Shown in pieces: positions 1-10,155 of a DNA stretch of 64,000 nucleotides. The stretch lies in NCBI GenBank assembly GCA_018712275.1, contig DVHI01000030.1, positions 49,391-113,390 of the forward strand. The letters are read 5' to 3'. The notes below the pieces were generated by a model, which searched no databases, had not been told where the DNA came from, and saw nothing but the letters and a program-made list of their open reading frames with translations. The stretch's first letter is position 1. Each line of letters starts with the position of its first letter. The stretch is from Candidatus Coprenecus avistercoris (GTDB lineage: Bacteria > Bacteroidota > Bacteroidia > Bacteroidales > UBA932). The translations under genes and the position numbers were made by a program.

Positions 1-1
1 T

Positions 2-286
2 GACCTGGCTGTAGTGGTGGCGGTACTGTCCTCCACCTTCGACCTGGCCGTCAGTCCGGGCATATGCTTCGCAGCCGAAGTCGGACTGAGCGGGGAGATC
101 CGTCCTGTAGGACGTATCGAGGCCCGCATCTCCGAAGCAGCCCGCCTGGGATACCGCGAGATCTACATTTCCTCCTACAATCTTTCCGAAGACCTGCGCC
201 GCAGCATCCCCGCCACCGGTATCCGCGTGGTGGAGGTATCCGACATCGCGGCACTGTGCCGCAACCTCTTCAGGAACTCCCAATAA
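2..286 (+). CDS. radA: DNA repair protein RadA, C-terminal fragment (truncated by window edge)
   Basis: Frame open from the window edge: DLAVVVAVLSSTFDLAVSPGICFAAEVGLSGEIRPVGRIEARISEAARLG, typical of the RadA Lon-like C-terminal domain. Confidence 0.88.
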   Translation, partial: DLAVVVAVLSSTFDLAVSPGICFAAEVGLSGEIRPVGRIEARISEAARLGYREIYISSYNLSEDLRRSIPATGIRVVEVSDIAALCRNLFRNSQ

Positions 287-301
287 TTAATTCCGGCAAC
301 C

Positions 302-2002
302 ATGAGAAGACTTCTACTCTCCACCATCATCCTCACGGTCCTGACCACCGGCCTCCGGGCCCAGGACGGCAGCGGCAGGGACATCCCGGCCGAAATCTCC
401 GCCTACGCCGGTCAGGTGCTGAAACAATGGAAGATTCCCGGGCTCTCGCTGGCCGTCATACACGGAGACACCACCGTGTTCTCCGGAGGCTTCGGAGTGA
501 GGGAAAAGGGGAAGAACCCCGGCCAGGACGGAGAATGGACAGCCATCACCGACTCTACCCTCTTCCACATAGGCTCGATGACCAAGGCCTTCACCGCCAC
601 GGTCATAGCCTCGCTGGTAGATGAAGGCCTGCTGCGCTGGGACGACACCGTCAAGCACATACTGCCCGACTTCGAATGGTACGATGACAGCGTCGAGTCC
701 GTCATGCAGGTACGCGACCTCCTCACCCACACCACCGGACTGGTGGCCCAGGCCGGAACCTACATCCCCAATCTGGGTTACGGGAGGGATGATATCTACA
801 GGATGTTCAGGTACATAGAGCCGGTCTACCCGTTCCGGGAGAAATTTGCGTACAACAACATCACCTTCATCATCGCCGCCCGCATCATAGAGACCGTCAC
901 CGGCCGCAGCTGGGAAGACAACATCCGGGAGAGGATTTTCATTCCGCTGGGCATGACCTCGTCAGTGCCGGGCAGCGAAGGTTACCTGGAGGCAGGGAAG
1001 AAAGCCTCCGTAGCCCATTATTTCGGATACTCGAGGGGAAAGAACGGCGGACGCGGCTCCATCTACGTCACCCCGCTTTACGGGGAGGAAAGGGCCCTGC
1101 ACTGGGTGGACGTAATAGGACCGGCCGGCAGTATCAGTTCCACGGCTCAGGACATGGCCCGCTGGGTACGGTTCCACCTGAACAACGGAGCCGTGGTGCG
1201 CACCATAAATCCGGAGAATTCCGAATTCGAATCATCCTTCCCCATGGACTCCACCGCCCTGTCGGATTATTTTCCCGAAATAAGCCCTGCCATGACGGGC
1301 GGATTCCGCATCTACCCCTACCGGGACACCGTGCGGCTCATCTCCCGGGAGCAGATGGACTTCCTCCACACAGGCGTGGTCAAGGTACGTCAGGACAGTT
1401 CCATGAGACGGGACTACGGTTACTGCTGGTACGTGGAGCAGAATGACAGGTACAAGGTAATCTACCACACCGGCACCACCTGGGGCTTTACCGGAGTATG
1501 CGGATTCGTACCGGAGCTGGATCTGGGAATCGCAATCCTGTGCAACTCGGAGGTCTCCGAATACGCCCGGCTGGGACTGATGCGCAGGATCATAGACCTG
1601 TACCTTCCAGGAGATACCCTGAGGGACTGGAGTTCCGAGGGTCTGGAACAATGGTTTGAGGATAAAAAGAAACCGGGACGACGGGCCGTGCCCTGCATCA
1701 TTGAGCGCAGCAGCGTGACACCTGACTTCGAAAAACTGACTGGCCGCTACACGAAACCGGCCCCATTCGGGGATGCGGAGGTAACCTTGAAAAACGGCAG
1801 GCTGTATCTGACCATCGGACCGCTCGGATGGACGCACCGTCTGGACCACCACAGGGGCAATGAGTTCTGGCTCAGGTCAGACGGCCACACCTACCCCGTC
1901 TTCTTCCACCACTACACGGAGGACTCCACGGAGCCGGTGGATTTCGAGATAGACTTCAACTACAACGAGAATTTCGGACCCTGGATCAGGACTAATCCTT
2001 GA
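302..2002 (+). CDS. Exported serine hydrolase, class C beta-lactamase-related (penicillin-binding-protein-like) with C-terminal extension
   Basis: Signal peptide MRRLLLSTIILTVLTTGLRAQ; SMTK (SxxK) motif in FHIGSMTKAFTATVIASL; YNN motif in FAYNNITF; HTG in YHTGTTWGFTG. Confidence 0.88.
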   Translation: MRRLLLSTIILTVLTTGLRAQDGSGRDIPAEISAYAGQVLKQWKIPGLSLAVIHGDTTVFSGGFGVREKGKNPGQDGEWTAITDSTLFHIGSMTKAFTATVIASLVDEGLLRWDDTVKHILPDFEWYDDSVESVMQVRDLLTHTTGLVAQAGTYIPNLGYGRDDIYRMFRYIEPVYPFREKFAYNNITFIIAARIIETVTGRSWEDNIRERIFIPLGMTSSVPGSEGYLEAGKKASVAHYFGYSRGKNGGRGSIYVTPLYGEERALHWVDVIGPAGSISSTAQDMARWVRFHLNNGAVVRTINPENSEFESSFPMDSTALSDYFPEISPAMTGGFRIYPYRDTVRLISREQMDFLHTGVVKVRQDSSMRRDYGYCWYVEQNDRYKVIYHTGTTWGFTGVCGFVPELDLGIAILCNSEVSEYARLGLMRRIIDLYLPGDTLRDWSSEGLEQWFEDKKKPGRRAVPCIIERSSVTPDFEKLTGRYTKPAPFGDAEVTLKNGRLYLTIGPLGWTHRLDHHRGNEFWLRSDGHTYPVFFHHYTEDSTEPVDFEIDFNYNENFGPWIRTNP

Positions 2003-2480
2003 CAGGCACGTCATCCACCCATACCTGACGCTCGATAGCCTGGTCGAGGGATATCATCGTGTCGGTGCTGGAGATGTAGGGAATGTTCTGGATAGTGTGG
2101 ACCAGAATCCGCATGAGATGATCGTGGTCAGTGCAGTAGATCTTGACCAGCAGGGCATGCTTGCCTGTGACGAAATGGCACTCCACTACCTCCGGAATCT
2201 TACGGAGATTCTGAATCACCTCATTGTACTTGCTGGTCTCTGACAGGGACACCCCCACGAAAGCGCAGACATTCAGGCCCAGAGCCTGAGGCTTTACGAG
2301 AAGACGGGAACCGGTGATGATGCCCATATTCTCCATTTTCTTGACTCTCTGATGGATGGCTGCTCCTGAGACACCGCACTCACGGGCTATCTCGAGGAAA
2401 GGCATCCTGGCATTTTTGACTAAGAAGGACAGTATTCGCTGATCGATCCTGTCGAGCTGATATTTTGTGTTCATATTCAT
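1992..2480 (-). CDS. Lrp/AsnC family transcriptional regulator
   Basis: LDRIDQRILSFLVKNARMPFLEIARECGVSGAAIHQRVKKMENMGIITG HTH followed by RAM-like domain; ATG at 2480 (TAATG overlap with topA stop) or 2474. Confidence 0.9.
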   Translation of the reverse strand: MNMNTKYQLDRIDQRILSFLVKNARMPFLEIARECGVSGAAIHQRVKKMENMGIITGSRLLVKPQALGLNVCAFVGVSLSETSKYNEVIQNLRKIPEVVECHFVTGKHALLVKIYCTDHDHLMRILVHTIQNIPYISSTDTMISLDQAIERQVWVDDVPVKD

Positions 2481-4801
2481 TATTTTCTGGACGTGCCCCT
2501 GCGGGGTGAGGGCTTCTTCTCTCCCGCGGATTCTATAATGGTGCGGCACTGTTCCTCTGTAAGCGAGGCGGGATCGGTACCGCGCGGTATCTTGTAATTG
2601 GCCCCGGCATGCTTGATGTACGGGCCGAAACGGCCGTTGAGCACATATATGTCCGCCTCGGGGAAAGCCTTGATGTCCTTGTTCTTCTGCTGGGCCTCGT
2701 GCTCCTCGATGAGATTCACGGCAGTATCCAGGGTGATAGTGTAGGGGTCCTGGCCGCGCTTCAGCGAGACGTATGCGGAACCGTACTTGACATATGGTCC
2801 GTACTTGCCCTTGGAGCAGGTAATGGTCTGGCCGTTATACTCACCCAGAGTCCTGGGGAGAACGAAGAGCCTGAGGGCGTCCTCCAGGGAGACGGACTCG
2901 ATCAGCTGCCCCTTCTCCAGTCCGGTGATGCGCTTTTCGGGATCATCGTCCTCACCTATCTGCACCACCGAGCCGTAACGGCCCATACGGGCTATCACCG
3001 TCTTGCCGGTGGCAGGGTCAGTTCCGAGAACTTTGCGGGACTTCATGGGGGCACTCTCCTTCATGGTCTCCTCCACCCGCTCGTGGAAAGGCTTGTAGAA
3101 ATCGGCCACAGTCTTGTTCCACACCAGCTTACCAGCAGCCACGCGGTCAAAGGCGGTCTCTACCTTGGCGGTGAAACCGTAGTCCATAATCGCGGGGAAG
3201 GTCTGCTCCAGAAAATCGGTCACCAGCACTCCTACATCCTCCGGGCAGAGACGGCCCTTCTCCGAGCCTGAAATCTCCTTCCTGGAGACGGAGGATATGC
3301 TGTCCCCCTTGAGAGTCAGGACAGTCACAGACCGCTCCTCTCCCTTACGGTCCTGACGGATGATGTAACCCCTCTGATGGAGGGTGGAGATGGTCGGAGC
3401 ATAGGTCGAGGGACGCCCGATGCCCAGTTCCTCCATTTTCCTGACCAGCGATGCCTCGGAATAACGGGGAGGATGCGCTGTATATTTTTCCGAAGCCGTG
3501 ATGCTGTCCCTGAGCATGCCGTCTCCAACGGACAGGGGCGGGAGAATCTTCTCCTCATCCCCAGTCGGCGAGTCATCGTCAGTAGATTCTATATATACTT
3601 TAAGGAATCCGTCGAAAAGAACTGTGGAGCCGGTCACGTCAAAATGCTCCTGTATCCCATCCCCGGCTATGGTGATGTCCGTTTTCTCCAGACGGGCATC
3701 AGCCATCTGCGATGCCACGGTCCTCTTCCATATCAGGCTGTAGAGCTTCTTCTCGGCGGCAGTTCCGGGTATGTCAGTGTTGGCGATATAAGTCGGACGG
3801 ATGGCCTCGTGAGCCTCCTGAGCACCCTTCACACCTGTCTTGTACTGACGGGCCTTGTGGTACTCCGCTCCGAAATTCTCGGTAATCCATCCCTTGGCGG
3901 CGCCTATGGCGAGCTTCGAGAGAGTAGTCGAGTCGGTACGCATATAGGTGATGAATCCGGACTCATACAGATGCTGAGCTATGGACATCGTCTGGCTCAC
4001 TGAGAAACCGCACTTGCGGGCAGCCTCCTGCTGAAGGGACGAGGTAGTGAATGGAGGGGCAGGACATCTGGACAATTCCTTCTTATCCACCGAGGCTACT
4101 GTAAAACGGCTGCCGCGGCATTTCTCCAGAAATGACTCAGCCTCCTCACGGGTATCGAAACGATGGTCCAGGACTCCGGAGACCTTGGCTTTCTTTCCGT
4201 TTTCAGGGATGAATACACCTTCTATCCGGAAATACGGCCGCGGCTGGAACCCGGCTATCTCCCTCTCCCTCTCCACCACCAGGCGGAGGGCCACCGACTG
4301 CACGCGGCCGGCCGAGAGCGAGGGCTTGATCTTCTTCCACAGTATCGGTGAGAGCTCGAATCCCACGATACGGTCCAGGACCCTGCGGGCCTGCTGGGCC
4401 ATGACGAGATTCATGTCCACGTCACGGGGGGTCTCTATAGCATGCAGTATCGCGTCCCTTGTAATCTCGTGGAACACTATGCGGCGGGTTTTCTCCGGCT
4501 CCAGGCCCAGAGTCTCCCTCAGATGCCATGCAATCGCCTCTCCCTCACGGTCCTCATCGGATGCAAGCCAGACCACAGAGGCCTTGTCAGATGCCGCTTT
4601 CAGCTCCGACACCACTTTCTTCTTTTCAGGAGACACCTCGTACTGCGGGATGAAGCCGTGCTCAATGTCTATACCCAGATTTTTCTTGGCCAGATCACGG
4701 ATGTGACCATAGCTTGAACGCACTGTATAGTCCTTTCCCAATATTTTCTCGATGGTCTTCGCCTTTGCCGGCGACTCTACGATTACTAAATTCTCTACCA
4801 T
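2480..4801 (-). CDS. topA: DNA topoisomerase I
   Basis: MVENLVIVESPAKAKTIEKILG; SAGRVQSVALRLVVERE; GFITYMRTDSTTLS; C-terminal topoisomerase repeats. Confidence 0.97.
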   Translation of the reverse strand: MVENLVIVESPAKAKTIEKILGKDYTVRSSYGHIRDLAKKNLGIDIEHGFIPQYEVSPEKKKVVSELKAASDKASVVWLASDEDREGEAIAWHLRETLGLEPEKTRRIVFHEITRDAILHAIETPRDVDMNLVMAQQARRVLDRIVGFELSPILWKKIKPSLSAGRVQSVALRLVVEREREIAGFQPRPYFRIEGVFIPENGKKAKVSGVLDHRFDTREEAESFLEKCRGSRFTVASVDKKELSRCPAPPFTTSSLQQEAARKCGFSVSQTMSIAQHLYESGFITYMRTDSTTLSKLAIGAAKGWITENFGAEYHKARQYKTGVKGAQEAHEAIRPTYIANTDIPGTAAEKKLYSLIWKRTVASQMADARLEKTDITIAGDGIQEHFDVTGSTVLFDGFLKVYIESTDDDSPTGDEEKILPPLSVGDGMLRDSITASEKYTAHPPRYSEASLVRKMEELGIGRPSTYAPTISTLHQRGYIIRQDRKGEERSVTVLTLKGDSISSVSRKEISGSEKGRLCPEDVGVLVTDFLEQTFPAIMDYGFTAKVETAFDRVAAGKLVWNKTVADFYKPFHERVEETMKESAPMKSRKVLGTDPATGKTVIARMGRYGSVVQIGEDDDPEKRITGLEKGQLIESVSLEDALRLFVLPRTLGEYNGQTITCSKGKYGPYVKYGSAYVSLKRGQDPYTITLDTAVNLIEEHEAQQKNKDIKAFPEADIYVLNGRFGPYIKHAGANYKIPRGTDPASLTEEQCRTIIESAGEKKPSPRRGTSRK

Positions 4802-4868
4802 ATCTCCGTTGAATGAAGTTGCAAAGTAAAGGATATTTTCTAACTTCGCATGAATTTATTTTGCAAAA

Positions 4869-7229
4869 ATGAAAGAGAAAACGAAGAGAAAATTAATAAT
4901 CGCTATCTGGTGCGTAGTGTTCATCCCCGTCGGAGCACTCCTGCTGTTCATCACAGGAGTGGGTCTGTTCGCGGAAATCCCGTCCTTCGAGGAACTGGAG
5001 AACCCGAAGACATACCTGGCCACTGAGCTCATCTCCGATGACGGCAAGCTGATAGGGACCTACCATATCGAGAACCGTACGCACATAGGATACAACGAAC
5101 TGTCTCCCTACATCGTATCCGCCGCCATAGCCACCGAGGACGTGCGTTTCTACAGACACTGCGGCATAGACTTCCGCAGTCTGGCCAGGGTAGGGGTCAA
5201 GACCATCCTCCTGGGCAATGCCCGCTCGGGCGGAGGAGGCAGCACCATCACACAGCAGCTGGCGAAGACCCTGTTCCCAAGGGAGGAAGCTACGGGCAAA
5301 TTCCCGGGCGAGGCAGCTTTCAAACTGGTTGTCAGTAAATTCAAGGAGTGGATAACGGCCGTCAAGCTGGAACGCAACTACACCAAGAACGAGATCATGG
5401 CCATGTACATGAACGCCATCTTCTTCGGCAGCAACTCCTACGGCATCAAGGCCGCGGCCAACACCTTCTTTAATAAGGAGCCCTATGAGCTCAACCTCCA
5501 GGAGAGCGCCGTGCTTGTCGGAGCCGTCAACAAACCCACCCGCTTCAACCCCGTGCTCAACTACGACCGCTCGATAGCCCGCCGCAACCACGTCATCAGC
5601 CAGATGAGCAAGTACGGCTTCATCTCCCAGGCCGACGCAGACTCCCTGATGGCCCTGCCCATAGTGCTGGACTACAACCAGCAGGACCACAATACCAGTC
5701 TGGCCCCGTATTTCCGCGACATGCTCCGCAAGTACATGAGCGCGTCAGAGCCCGACAGAAAGAACTACTATTTCGCGGAGGACTACAGCGCTGACCTGTA
5801 CCTGTGGGAGAACGACCCCCTCTACGGCTGGCTCAACAAGAATTTCAAGCCCGACGGCAGCCGCTACAGCCTGGACAAGGACGGACTTACCATCTATACC
5901 ACCATCAACTCCACCATGCAGCGCTATGCCGAGGAGGCCGTGACACAACATCTGAGCACGGACCTGCAGCCTGCCTTCTTCCAGGATCTGGCGGACAATC
6001 CCAACCCTCCTTTCGCAAAGGAAGTGCCCCTCGAGCTGACCGGGACCGTCATGGCACAGGCCCGCCGATGGAGCGACCGGTACCGGGAGATGCGTGCCGA
6101 CGGTATCTCCGAGAAGGAGATTGACCGCGTCTTCCGCGAGGAGAAAACCGAGATGAGGATATTCTCATGGAAAAAGCCCGGATACATCGACACCGTCATG
6201 ACGCCGGACGACTCCATCCGCTACTACAAGTCCATCCTGAGAGCCTCGCTGATAGCTATGGAGCCCTCCACAGGCCACATCAGGGCCTACATCGGAGGTC
6301 CTGACTACCGCTACTTCAAGTATGACAACGCCAGACAGGGCAAGCGCCAGGTAGGTTCGACCATCAAGCCGTTCCTCTACACCCTGGCCATGCAGGAGGG
6401 ATACTACCCCTGTGACAAGGTGCTTAACGTACCCCAGACCTTCGTTCTTGCCGACACCACATGGACTCCGGAAAGCGAGGACCGCATAGAGTTCATAGGC
6501 AAGGAAGTGACGCTCAAATGGGGCCTCACCCGAAGCAGCAACAACATCTCCGCCTACCTGATGCGCCAGTTCGGTCCGACCGCTATGGTAGAGATGTGCC
6601 GCAAGCTGGGCATCACCTCATATCTTGCCCCCTACCCCTCGTTGTGCCTGGGACCGGCCGACATCACCCTGATGGAGATGGTGGGTGCCTACAACACCTA
6701 TCCGAGCCGCGGCGTACACATCGACCCGCTTTTCGTCACCCGCATCGAGGACAGCGAGGGCAACGTACTGGGTACCTTCAGTCCCCGCAAGAGGGAGGCC
6801 ATAAGTGAGGCCACCGCCTATCTGATGGTCAATCTCATGGAAGGAGTCGTCAACGAGGGCTCAGGTGCCCGCCTGCGCTGGCGCTACGGCCTTGAAGGGC
6901 CCATAGCCGGCAAGACCGGTACCACCAACGACAAATCCGACGGATGGTTCATAGGCTACACTCCCAGTCTTACCGCAGGTGTCTGGGTAGGAGCCGAGGA
7001 CCGCCAGGTACACTTCGAAAGTATGTCCCTCGGACAGGGAGCCAACACCGCCCTGCCCATCTGGGGACTGTTCATGCAGAAGGTCCTTTCCGACGGCACT
7101 CTGGGAGTGAGGCCGGAGGACCGCTTCATAGCTCCTCCTGGAGTGCATTTCAATACCGACTGCGACGGAAGTGACGACGACACGGTAGAGGATACGCACC
7201 AGGATGAGAATTCATTCTTCAATATGTAG
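4869..7229 (+). CDS. mrcA: Penicillin-binding protein 1A (bifunctional transglycosylase/transpeptidase)
   Basis: GT51 motifs EDVRFYRHCGID and GGSTITQQLAKTLF; transpeptidase GSTIKPFLYTLAM, SSNN, KTGTTND. Confidence 0.95.
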   Translation: MKEKTKRKLIIAIWCVVFIPVGALLLFITGVGLFAEIPSFEELENPKTYLATELISDDGKLIGTYHIENRTHIGYNELSPYIVSAAIATEDVRFYRHCGIDFRSLARVGVKTILLGNARSGGGGSTITQQLAKTLFPREEATGKFPGEAAFKLVVSKFKEWITAVKLERNYTKNEIMAMYMNAIFFGSNSYGIKAAANTFFNKEPYELNLQESAVLVGAVNKPTRFNPVLNYDRSIARRNHVISQMSKYGFISQADADSLMALPIVLDYNQQDHNTSLAPYFRDMLRKYMSASEPDRKNYYFAEDYSADLYLWENDPLYGWLNKNFKPDGSRYSLDKDGLTIYTTINSTMQRYAEEAVTQHLSTDLQPAFFQDLADNPNPPFAKEVPLELTGTVMAQARRWSDRYREMRADGISEKEIDRVFREEKTEMRIFSWKKPGYIDTVMTPDDSIRYYKSILRASLIAMEPSTGHIRAYIGGPDYRYFKYDNARQGKRQVGSTIKPFLYTLAMQEGYYPCDKVLNVPQTFVLADTTWTPESEDRIEFIGKEVTLKWGLTRSSNNISAYLMRQFGPTAMVEMCRKLGITSYLAPYPSLCLGPADITLMEMVGAYNTYPSRGVHIDPLFVTRIEDSEGNVLGTFSPRKREAISEATAYLMVNLMEGVVNEGSGARLRWRYGLEGPIAGKTGTTNDKSDGWFIGYTPSLTAGVWVGAEDRQVHFESMSLGQGANTALPIWGLFMQKVLSDGTLGVRPEDRFIAPPGVHFNTDCDGSDDDTVEDTHQDENSFFNM

Positions 7230-7253
7230 TCAACCCTAATCCTCAATTACACT

Positions 7254-8261
7254 ATGAGACCTGTCAATGATCAGATTCTGGCTGTAGTATACGGAGGCTA
7301 CTCCTCAGAAGTCGAAATCTCCGTCAAGAGCGGCAAAAGTGTCGCCCGTTGGCTGCGCAACGCCGGCCGGAATGTATATGAAGTGCTGCTCAGCCTCGAC
7401 GGATGGTGGGCCATCACCCCCTCCGGAGACGGAACGGAACGCAAATGGCCGATAGACCGCAATGACTTCTCATTCACGCCTGATGGAGGAGAGAAGATAT
7501 GCTTTGACAAGGTCTTCATCATCATTCACGGCGACCCCGGCGAGAACGGCCGCCTGCAAGCCTATTTCGAGATGCTCAGCATCGCATACGTGGGTTGTTC
7601 ATCCCAATGCGCCACCATCGCATTCGACAAGTACGCCTGCAAGTCATACCTCAGGGACAGCGGCACATTTCTGGCCAGGGACATCATGCTGCGCAGGAAT
7701 GAGCCCTACAGACCAGAGGACATCATAGCAAGGACAGGACTGCCGGCCTTCGTAAAACCGTGCGGAGGAGGTTCCAGCTTCGGAGTGACCAAAATCCGCA
7801 GCACAGAGGAACTTGACGGCGCACTGCGTACAGCTTTCTCCGAGAGTGACACGGTCATCATAGAGCAATGCCTATACGGCAGGGAAATAGACTGTGCTGT
7901 CTACGAGGACAGTCTCGGTCCGCACGCACTGCCCTTGATAGAGATTATCCCCCGTAACGAGTTTTTCGACTACGATGCCAAATACAATGGGGCCAGCAGC
8001 GAACTCTGTCCCGCACCTCTCCCCGCAGAGGACCGGACAGTCATCCAGAACGAGGCCGTGAGGATTTTCCGGCGCCTCGGATGCAAAGGCCTGGTGCGCA
8101 TGGATTTCATCTATGGACCCGACAACCGCCCGTACTTCCTGGAAGTCAATCCCAATCCGGGCATGACCGAATCCAGCCTGGTACCCCAGATGGTCCGGGC
8201 CGCCGGAATGACCATGGAGGATTTTCTCACAGGACTGATAGACCGTGCCGGGGAGGACTAG
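7254..8261 (+). CDS. ddl: D-alanine--D-alanine ligase
   Basis: ATP-grasp: VVYGGYSSEVEISVKSG, FIIIHGDPGENGRLQAYFEML, KPCGGGSSFGVTKI, FLEVNPNPGMTESSLVPQMVRAAG. Confidence 0.95.
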   Translation: MRPVNDQILAVVYGGYSSEVEISVKSGKSVARWLRNAGRNVYEVLLSLDGWWAITPSGDGTERKWPIDRNDFSFTPDGGEKICFDKVFIIIHGDPGENGRLQAYFEMLSIAYVGCSSQCATIAFDKYACKSYLRDSGTFLARDIMLRRNEPYRPEDIIARTGLPAFVKPCGGGSSFGVTKIRSTEELDGALRTAFSESDTVIIEQCLYGREIDCAVYEDSLGPHALPLIEIIPRNEFFDYDAKYNGASSELCPAPLPAEDRTVIQNEAVRIFRRLGCKGLVRMDFIYGPDNRPYFLEVNPNPGMTESSLVPQMVRAAGMTMEDFLTGLIDRAGED

Positions 8262-8264
8262 TCC

Positions 8265-9176
8265 ATGACCAGAAAAGAATTCGTCACCAAAGCTACCGGG
8301 AGTCTGGCCGCACAGTATGCCCCCGGCGAGGCAAAAGCCATATCTATACGCATACTTTCCCACTTTCTGGGACTGTCCGAATACGAATATTCCGTAGAGC
8401 CTGACGTGGTAATTCCCAAACCGGACCTGGTCCGGGTTCAGGAAGCACTGGAAGAGCTGGCGGCAGACAGGCCGGTACAGTACGTCATCGGAGAGGAGAG
8501 CTTCGAGGGACATATTTTCCGGGTCAACGAGTCGGTACTTATTCCCCGCCCAGAGACAGCCCAGCTCTGCCGCCTCGCTGCTGCTGCCCTGCGCAGCTCC
8601 GGGGAAGTACGCGAGCCCCGCATACTCGATGCCGGAACCGGCTCAGGCTGTATCGCATGGACTCTCGCAGCAGCTTTCCCAAAAGCCGCTGTAATGGCCT
8701 TTGATGTGAGCGAGGCAGCCTTGAATATAGCCCGCAACCAGAAAGTCTGGCTGGATGAGGCCGGACGCCAGCCGGTACCGGAGTCCCCTGTATTTTTCCG
8801 TGCTGATATTCTCGAGGGGCCTCCTGGCGAAAAAGACGGCTCTGACATGCCAAATCTCGAGGAACTGGATCTGTTGATATCCAATCCCCCGTATGTCTGC
8901 GAGTCCGAGAAAGACTTCATGGCGCCCAACGTACTGGATTACGAGCCGGATGAGGCGCTGTTCGTCCCGGACAACGACCCGCTGCGCTTCTACAGGGCCC
9001 TGGCGGGATGGGCCGAGGCACTGGTCCGTCTGGGAGGACAATGTTTCTTCGAGATAAATGAGGCCTTCGGCCCCCAGGTCAGGGAGCTCTTCGAAAGCCG
9101 CGGTTTCAGCGATGTAGAGATACTTCAGGACTTCCACGGCAAAGACAGGTTTGTTTCTTTCACAAAATGGTTTTAA
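8265..9176 (+). CDS. prmC: Peptide chain release factor N(5)-glutamine methyltransferase
   Basis: ILDAGTGSGCIAWTLA SAM motif and ISNPPYV catalytic motif. Confidence 0.93.
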   Translation: MTRKEFVTKATGSLAAQYAPGEAKAISIRILSHFLGLSEYEYSVEPDVVIPKPDLVRVQEALEELAADRPVQYVIGEESFEGHIFRVNESVLIPRPETAQLCRLAAAALRSSGEVREPRILDAGTGSGCIAWTLAAAFPKAAVMAFDVSEAALNIARNQKVWLDEAGRQPVPESPVFFRADILEGPPGEKDGSDMPNLEELDLLISNPPYVCESEKDFMAPNVLDYEPDEALFVPDNDPLRFYRALAGWAEALVRLGGQCFFEINEAFGPQVRELFESRGFSDVEILQDFHGKDRFVSFTKWF

Positions 9177-9186
9177 ATTTGTGGGG

Positions 9187-10155
9187 ATGAGAAAACTCCT
9201 GCTCATATCCGCTGCAGCCATGCTGCTAATGTGCGCGTCCTTCCCTACTGCTTCAGCACAGCAGAAGGATTCTGTCACCGTCATGCTTCAGTGGGTGCCC
9301 CAGTGCCAGTTCGCCGGCATGATCATGGCCTACTGGAACGGCTTCTACGAGGAAGCCGGGCTGGAAGTGGAACTCTATTACGGCTCCGAGTCCTATTCAA
9401 GCACCGATGCTCTCAGGGAGGGATATGCGGACATTATCACGACCATGCTCGTGGACGCTCTGATAGTCCGTGACATGGGCATCCCTATAGTCAACATACT
9501 CCAGACCTCGGAAACCAACTCCACCATGATCATATCCCACACTCCCGTCAGAAATGCCAAGGACCTCAACGGCATGCGGATCGGACGTTGGACAAGCGGA
9601 TTCTTCGACACAGCCCTGTGCTTCACCTACTACAACTCCCTGAATGTAGAGTGGGTTCCATTCCTCTCCAACATCTATCCTTTCGCTGCAGGAGCGGTGG
9701 ACGCCATGGTGGCCACCGAATACAACGAATACTATCAGATCCAGATGGCCGGCATAGATGTCTGCGAGGACAACATCATCTACCTCCGGGACGAGGGTTT
9801 CGACATCCCAGAGGACGGAGTCTACACCACCGAGGAATACTACAGCTCCCACAGGGACATCGTGGAGCGCTTCGTAGAGGCCACACGCCGCGGATGGGAC
9901 TGGGTCCGCAAGCCGGAGAACTTCCTCGAGACAGTAAACACCATAGTTGACATCATGAGGGAGGACAACATCCCCTCCAGCATAGCCAACCAGACATACA
10001 TGCTCCGGACCGTCTTGAAACTCCAGCAGGACAAGGACGGCAAGGAGGTCCCGTACCACCTGGACAAGTCCCGCTTCGACTCCGCGGTCAGGATGCTGCT
10101 GGAGAACAATCTCATTCTCTCACCCGTCGAATATTCTGATTTTGTAAGGCCATGA
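9187..10155 (+). CDS. NMT1/THI5-like (ThiY/SsuA-like) solute-binding protein, exported, no ABC partners nearby
   Basis: Signal peptide MRKLLLISAAAMLLMCASFPTASAQ; VMLQWVPQCQFAGMIMAYWNGFYEEAGLEVELYYG; DALREGYADIITTM. Confidence 0.85.
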   Translation: MRKLLLISAAAMLLMCASFPTASAQQKDSVTVMLQWVPQCQFAGMIMAYWNGFYEEAGLEVELYYGSESYSSTDALREGYADIITTMLVDALIVRDMGIPIVNILQTSETNSTMIISHTPVRNAKDLNGMRIGRWTSGFFDTALCFTYYNSLNVEWVPFLSNIYPFAAGAVDAMVATEYNEYYQIQMAGIDVCEDNIIYLRDEGFDIPEDGVYTTEEYYSSHRDIVERFVEATRRGWDWVRKPENFLETVNTIVDIMREDNIPSSIANQTYMLRTVLKLQQDKDGKEVPYHLDKSRFDSAVRMLLENNLILSPVEYSDFVRP